From: Bradyrhizobiaceae bacterium
Lineage (GTDB): Bacteria > Bacteroidota > Ignavibacteria > Kapaibacteriales > Kapaibacteriaceae
Reading direction: 5' to 3'
NCBI GenBank assembly: GCA_024103135.1
Contig: JAGFIZ010000056.1
Coordinates: 1 to 35,195 of the forward strand
Length of the DNA: 35,195 bases
Positions 32,101 through 35,195 of the stretch are shown one piece after another (within the stretch, counting starts at the first letter, position 1; the number at the start of each line of letters is the position of its first letter). Both the position numbers and the translations under genes were made by a program. Under the pieces are notes generated by a model. The model saw only the letters and a list, made by a program, of their open reading frames with translations, made no database searches and had not been told where the DNA came from.

Positions 32101-32979
32101 ATGCGTTCGGGTGTGGTGACCTTGCTGGCATTGTTATGCTGTTCTGTCGGTCTTCTCCATGCACAGTCATCTGATCCAAACGTGCAGAGCATCGTCAATG
32201 CAGTGATCGACACGTGCTCTCGTCCGACTTCGATTGCCGTCCTTAAACTTGATGGATCACGTCCGGTCGTTGCATCGCGTAACGTCCGTCCGACAGAGAA
32301 ATTCTCCGAACCTGGTTCAAGCGTAAAGCCGATACTGGCCTGGCTTGCGGCGTCCAAAGACGTCCTCTCGGCTGGCGAAAGCATTGTCTGCACGGGTACC
32401 ACTGGCGAACCACGATGCTTTGCCAACCACGGACGTGTTGATCTGCGTAAGGCACTAGCCACATCGTGTAATGCGTTTGCCTTTGAATTGGCTGGACGTC
32501 TCGGTGCTGACAATGTAGTACAAGGGTTTGTGAACTTCGGCTTTCCAAGGTTGGATACGGCACTTCCAAACACCTTGCAGGCAGCTTGGTCGTATGGAAC
32601 GGGACACCATCCATGCTACCTGGAACCGGCACAACTTGTCAGCGCCTATGCACGACTGATCGACAGTCTGTTTTCCGAGAGCAGTACGGTGAATGCTACG
32701 CTCCGCGAGGAGATTCTTGATGGTATGCGATTGGTTGTGGAGGGGGCTGAAGGCACGGCTCCGTTAGCACGGAACGATAGGGTGACGATTGCTGGAAAGA
32801 CTGGCACAGGAGTAGGAGTGAAGGGAGGAGCAGGGGAGCGGACATCATCGTGGTTCGTTGGCTATGCACCTGTGGATCGTCCACGCTACATCGTCGTGGT
32901 TTCCGTCCTCGATGGCACAAACGGCGGCACCGATGCTGCTCCGATTGCACGCGAGGTGTTGATTCGGCTGTTGAAGTAA
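32101..32979 (+). CDS. minimal penicillin-binding transpeptidase-domain protein
   Basis: 292 aa from ATG 32101, which starts a signal peptide (MRSGVVTLLALLCCSVGLLHAQ). An alternative ATG at 32014 would add 29 residues ahead of it. The serine-transpeptidase triad is intact: Ser73-Ser-Val-Lys76 in EPGSSVKPI, Ser122-Cys-Asn124 in TSCNAFAFEL, and Lys233-Thr-Gly in IAGKTGTGVGV. It consists of a transpeptidase domain alone, without the N-terminal dimerisation or glycosyltransferase modules of PBP2/PBP3 or PBP1, so it is about half the usual length. Class D beta-lactamase-like enzymes share SxxK/SxN/KTG; a role in D,D-transpeptidation or beta-lactam binding is inferred. Convergent with the MauG gene. 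Confidence 0.8.
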   Translation: MRSGVVTLLALLCCSVGLLHAQSSDPNVQSIVNAVIDTCSRPTSIAVLKLDGSRPVVASRNVRPTEKFSEPGSSVKPILAWLAASKDVLSAGESIVCTGTTGEPRCFANHGRVDLRKALATSCNAFAFELAGRLGADNVVQGFVNFGFPRLDTALPNTLQAAWSYGTGHHPCYLEPAQLVSAYARLIDSLFSESSTVNATLREEILDGMRLVVEGAEGTAPLARNDRVTIAGKTGTGVGVKGGAGERTSSWFVGYAPVDRPRYIVVVSVLDGTNGGTDAAPIAREVLIRLLK

Positions 32980-32990
32980 ATGAAGGGGCG

Positions 32991-33007
32991 GAGTGCTTGC
33001 CGCACTC
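32991..33007. terminator. hairpin between the PBP-like gene and mauG-type gene
   Basis: GAGTGC (32991-32996) and GCACTC (33002-33007) form a 6-pair stem with a TTGCC loop, between convergent stop codons. No T-run; a weak shared terminator is possible. Confidence 0.4.
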
Positions 33008-33037
33008 TACGGTCCATCGATGTGCGTTGTGCAATGC

Positions 33038-34006
33038 CTAGTGTGCATCGGTAAGCAGCGAGAGAAACTGCAGGAGGTCAGCAACGTCGTGATCTGTTAG
33101 CACTACAGATTCGAAGCGCTCTTCAGCCACAATGTGCGGATGTTGATGATGTTGGTAGCCTTTTAGCACGTCGATCAACGTCGATACCGAGCCATCGTGC
33201 ATGTAGGGATAGGTAAGAGCAACATTGCGCAGTGATGGTACTCGAATGGAGTCAAGTTGCTCCATGCCATGTTCATCCAGGAAGCGTCCGCTATTGCCAA
33301 CCTTGATGAGCTCGTGATTGGTGAGCAATACACCAGAGTGACATGACGTACATTGCCCCCTTCCTTCAAAAACCGTCCAGCCACGTTTTTGCGACTCAGT
33401 AAGCCTTTGTGGTTTTGCATAGACCGTCACGCTGTCGAACACGGAACTGAATCGTGGTAGCGTGCGCTCGAATGCGCTGATGGCACGGGTTAGAACCCAC
33501 GGGTCCAGATCTCGTCCATACGCCCTCCGACTCATCGCTTGGTAGGTTGTGTCAGTACTGAGTTTTCGTACCACGGCAAGAATGTTCTCGGCAAACTCAT
33601 GCTGCTCCTGGATCGGAACGAGCACCTGCATTTCAAGTGTCGGTACGGTGTTGCCACGCAGGAGACGTGGTTCGAAAGCGGCATAGGTGATGCTTGGGAC
33701 GTTGGCCTTACCAGGTCTGCCGAACGCCCCTGCATTCATTACTGTAGTGCTGGCGAAGGCTGACGATTCTTGGTGACATGATGCACAGGATGTGGATGCA
33801 TCGGCAGAAAGGCGCACGTCGTGAAACAAAGCCCTGCCTAGTGCAACACGCTCCGGTGTTGACAAATTGTCTTCCGGGAATGGTACGGCAGGTATCGCAT
33901 AGTGGCTGCTAGGCCACCATCCATCATCAACGACGGTTGTGTCGCATGAACACAACAGGCAGCCAAGTGCGCTGACTACGGTGATGATCGTGCGCGTAGC
34001 CGACAT
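33038..34006 (-). CDS. di-haem cytochrome c peroxidase/MauG family lipoprotein (MbnH-like)
   Basis: 322 aa. The N-terminus carries a signal peptide with a possible lipobox ending at Cys21 (CLLCSC). Two c-type haem sites are present: CASCH at 74-78 and CTSCH at 219-223. The family frame is complete: FPEDNLSTPERVALGRALFHD, DASTSCASCHQ, RLLRGNTVPTLEMQVLVP, ISAFERTLPRFSS, SIRVPSLRNVALTYPYMHDGS. MauG-type enzymes form high-valent di-haem species and oxidise protein tryptophans. It follows the MbnP-like gene by 4 bases; in methanobactin and related loci MbnH modifies MbnP, so this pairing is the best guide to substrate. Distal-haem ligand not resolved. Confidence 0.88.
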   Translation of the reverse strand: MSATRTIITVVSALGCLLCSCDTTVVDDGWWPSSHYAIPAVPFPEDNLSTPERVALGRALFHDVRLSADASTSCASCHQESSAFASTTVMNAGAFGRPGKANVPSITYAAFEPRLLRGNTVPTLEMQVLVPIQEQHEFAENILAVVRKLSTDTTYQAMSRRAYGRDLDPWVLTRAISAFERTLPRFSSVFDSVTVYAKPQRLTESQKRGWTVFEGRGQCTSCHSGVLLTNHELIKVGNSGRFLDEHGMEQLDSIRVPSLRNVALTYPYMHDGSVSTLIDVLKGYQHHQHPHIVAEERFESVVLTDHDVADLLQFLSLLTDAH

Positions 34007-34010
34007 GCCA

Positions 34011-35003
34011 TTAACGTTGAATGATGACGACTGACGATTGCGGCTTACGTCCGACCGATGTCTGAATCAGTTGATATGCGCCGGTTGGGATAGACGAAAC
34101 ATCAATGCGTGACTCGCCGGAATCCAACTCCAAGTTGAAAACAACGGCACCTAGCGAATTCACCAATTGAACTGTGCACGGTTGCATGGCCGAGACGGAC
34201 AGCACCGTATTGGCAGGGGTGGGAAACACTGCGGACGTGAAGTCATGGACATTGTTGACGCTTGTAGCCGTGCCGCTGAAGACCTTCGTGCTCATGTTGT
34301 CCATGACCGTGATTGCCTCGCCTTCGGCGCTGTGATTGATCAAACCCAGGTCTACGCGAATATCATCGAGCATCGCGCCAATGTCCATGTTAATGTTTAG
34401 TACCAAGGTGTCGTTGGTCCACGTCTGCCCGACGATTGTTTGTGCCTGACGGTACAGCGAATCGTCCACCGTATGAATTTCAAACAGGTTTTCTGGCGCA
34501 GATGCATTGCTTCGTGCCTGACCTTCGATGACCACAAATCGATAGCCCGCTGTCCAACCCCAATGCATGGACGGGTCTTGATTGCCTAGTGGGTGACCTG
34601 CAGGGTAGGTACTGGGATCAAGGTGGTTGTAGATAGGAGGAACACCAATGCCAAAGATTACCGAGGCAGCACTGTCGACCTCTGCATAGCCGATCATGTA
34701 GGTCGTGTCTTCAAAAACATTGCCGAGTACGACTGATTCTTTGACAAGCACTGGGTCGCCCACTGGCGGCACGACCCGCATAGCAGTCAAGTAGAACTGA
34801 AGGCGGGTAACGTTGATCTGTTGAGATCCATCGCCGATGGTGGCATACTCACCAGGGACAAAGGGACGTCCACCAACGTGGTAGTGAATCTTTACGCCAA
34901 TGGGACGAGCATTGACCAGAAGGGTGGATAGCAACAGGACGACAAAACCCGTTATCGTCGCCAATCGATAGTCGGTCGTGAACTTTGAAGTATGCATAAT
35001 CAT
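34011..35003 (-). CDS. MbnP-like copper-binding-family protein with T9SS type A sorting domain
   Basis: 330 aa. Signal segment about 13-33 (TITGFVVLLLSTLLVNARP). Residues about 36-235 match the MbnP family: IHYHVGGRPF, INVTRLQFYLTAMRVVPP, FGIGVPPIYNHLDPSTYPAG, and SMHWGWTAGYRFVVIEG with Trp148 and Trp150. In characterised MbnP a tryptophan is oxidised to kynurenine and helps bind copper with nearby His; His127, His147 and His177 are candidates here. Residues about 255-330 form a type IX secretion sorting domain: FPTPANTVLSV, GAVVFNLELDSGESRIDVSS and PTGAYQL. So it is probably exported and anchored outside the cell. ATG 35003 or ATG 34997 are both possible starts. First gene of the pair. Confidence 0.82.
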   Translation of the reverse strand: MIMHTSKFTTDYRLATITGFVVLLLSTLLVNARPIGVKIHYHVGGRPFVPGEYATIGDGSQQINVTRLQFYLTAMRVVPPVGDPVLVKESVVLGNVFEDTTYMIGYAEVDSAASVIFGIGVPPIYNHLDPSTYPAGHPLGNQDPSMHWGWTAGYRFVVIEGQARSNASAPENLFEIHTVDDSLYRQAQTIVGQTWTNDTLVLNINMDIGAMLDDIRVDLGLINHSAEGEAITVMDNMSTKVFSGTATSVNNVHDFTSAVFPTPANTVLSVSAMQPCTVQLVNSLGAVVFNLELDSGESRIDVSSIPTGAYQLIQTSVGRKPQSSVVIIQR

Positions 35004-35015
35004 TGCATCATGATT
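34998..35015 (-). promoter_or_regulatory. inverted repeat at the MbnP-like gene start
   Basis: AATCAT (34998-35003) and ATGATT (35010-35015) are inverted copies separated by TGCATC. The repeat covers ATG 35003 and directly precedes ATG 34997. It may be an operator, an RNA hairpin hiding the start, or chance (6-bp arms). Confidence 0.25.
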
Positions 35016-35118
35016 GTAGTAGTTTGTGCGTGCAAATTATCGCTTCGCACGGAACCGTCCGCCTGGAGATAGGGATACTTCCAAATGTTGTGGATGAGGA
35101 CACCTGTGGTTGGCTGAA

Positions 35119-35195
35119 TTATGCGACCATTTTGGGTTCTCCGTCAGTGTACACAATGCCGTCAAGCACGTTGGCAATGTGATTGAATCCGTCGA
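35119..35195 (-). CDS. 3' fragment of a gene entering from the right edge
   Basis: An open frame enters at the window edge and ends with TAA at 35119-35121, giving 24 C-terminal residues: DGFNHIANVLDGIVYTDGEP then KMVA. The composition is protein-like. The pattern N-x-I-x-x-V-L-D-G-I-V-Y-x-D loosely recalls the metal-site region of RusA-type resolvases, but the protein ends too soon after it. The other two frames of this strand close early. Too little is visible for identification. Confidence 0.35.
   Translation of the reverse strand, partial: DGFNHIANVLDGIVYTDGEPKMVA

Larger units (their letters stand above)
2334..32748. repeat. dispersed octamer AGGGGGCT (13 copies), often GGNAGGGGGCT
   Basis: Exact copies on the plus strand start at 6253, 8970, 10411, 17967, 21042, 22366, 23783, 28136 and 32741. 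On the minus strand they occupy 2334-2341, 9342-9349, 23613-23620 and 30780-30787. Every GGGGGCT found is preceded by A. Ten of 13 carry GG two bases upstream (GGNAGGGGGCT). Near matches are GGAAGGGGGCA (minus, about 21216 and 33355), AGGGGGCA at 31616 and GGGAGGGGGCG near 16273. The octamer falls in different reading frames and in non-coding gaps, so codon usage does not explain it. It is a candidate Chi, KOPS-like or protein-binding signal. The span given covers all copies; intervening DNA is not part of the repeat. Confidence 0.75.

Noticed and set aside
1-35195. CRISPR array, IS element, prophage or integron
   Set aside because: No regular spacer-repeat array, transposase, integrase or phage structural gene was seen; the genes are ordinary chromosomal functions.

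Overview
The window (about 53% G+C by eye) looks like chromosomal core DNA from a Gram-negative bacterium of the Bacteroidota/Chlorobiota side of the FCB group. Supporting signs are a fused lpxC-fabZ gene, tandem ompH genes between bamA and lpxD, a GWxTD-domain protein, a type IX secretion (type A) C-terminal sorting domain on the last complete protein, several matches to the Bacteroidota -7 promoter element TAnnTTTG, and generally weak or absent Shine-Dalgarno sequences. A Kapaibacteriota/Ignavibacteria-like lineage fits best, but that is inference. No IS element, prophage, CRISPR array, tRNA or rRNA was seen. No gene-free stretch exceeds 300 bases; the largest gaps (1239-1437, 35004-35118, 5176-5301 and 20223-20343) hold promoters or hairpins.

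Layout. 70-1238 (minus): a tiny AURKAIP1/COX24-type basic protein, then an HU-TPR gene pair. 1438-10128 (plus): an envelope operon uppS-bamA-ompH-ompH-lpxD-lpxC/fabZ-lpxA-DUF1207, covering undecaprenyl carrier synthesis, outer-membrane protein assembly and lipid A synthesis. 10179-17240 (plus): ychF, a large OmpA-family protein, a VOC-fold protein containing an intrinsic-terminator-like hairpin, a HAD phosphatase, an alpha/beta hydrolase, queG and trxB. 17294-20222 (minus): a ClpB-like protein lacking the N-domain and NBD1, followed by a secreted vWA-OmpA-SPOR protein. 20344-22059 (plus): plsY-gpsA (phospholipid synthesis). 22004-23543 (minus): xseA-xseB, whose end overlaps the gpsA end antisense. 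23581-28124 (plus): ispF, an orphan histidine kinase, ruvX and a GWxTD protein, mostly in overlapping steps. 28190-28594 (minus): a small membrane protein with a four-cysteine tail. 28658-32979 (plus): mutL, a CpcT/CpeT-like secreted protein, an enoyl-ACP-reductase-like SDR and a minimal penicillin-binding transpeptidase. 33038-35003 (minus): an MbnP-like protein with a T9SS sorting domain plus a MauG-type di-haem protein. A gene fragment reads in from the right edge.

Most notable: (i) the octamer AGGGGGCT occurs 13 times (about one expected), on both strands, in coding and intergenic DNA, usually extended to GGNAGGGGGCT, so it looks like a DNA-level signal (Chi-, KOPS- or nucleoid-protein-like); (ii) an intact but half-length ClpB gene with its own start signals; (iii) a terminator-like hairpin inside a coding sequence behind an abundant-type OmpA gene; (iv) an MbnP/MauG pair apparently routed to the cell surface by T9SS; (v) -7 boxes placed only 6-7 bases before the start codons of ychF, plsY and mutL, implying leaderless mRNAs.
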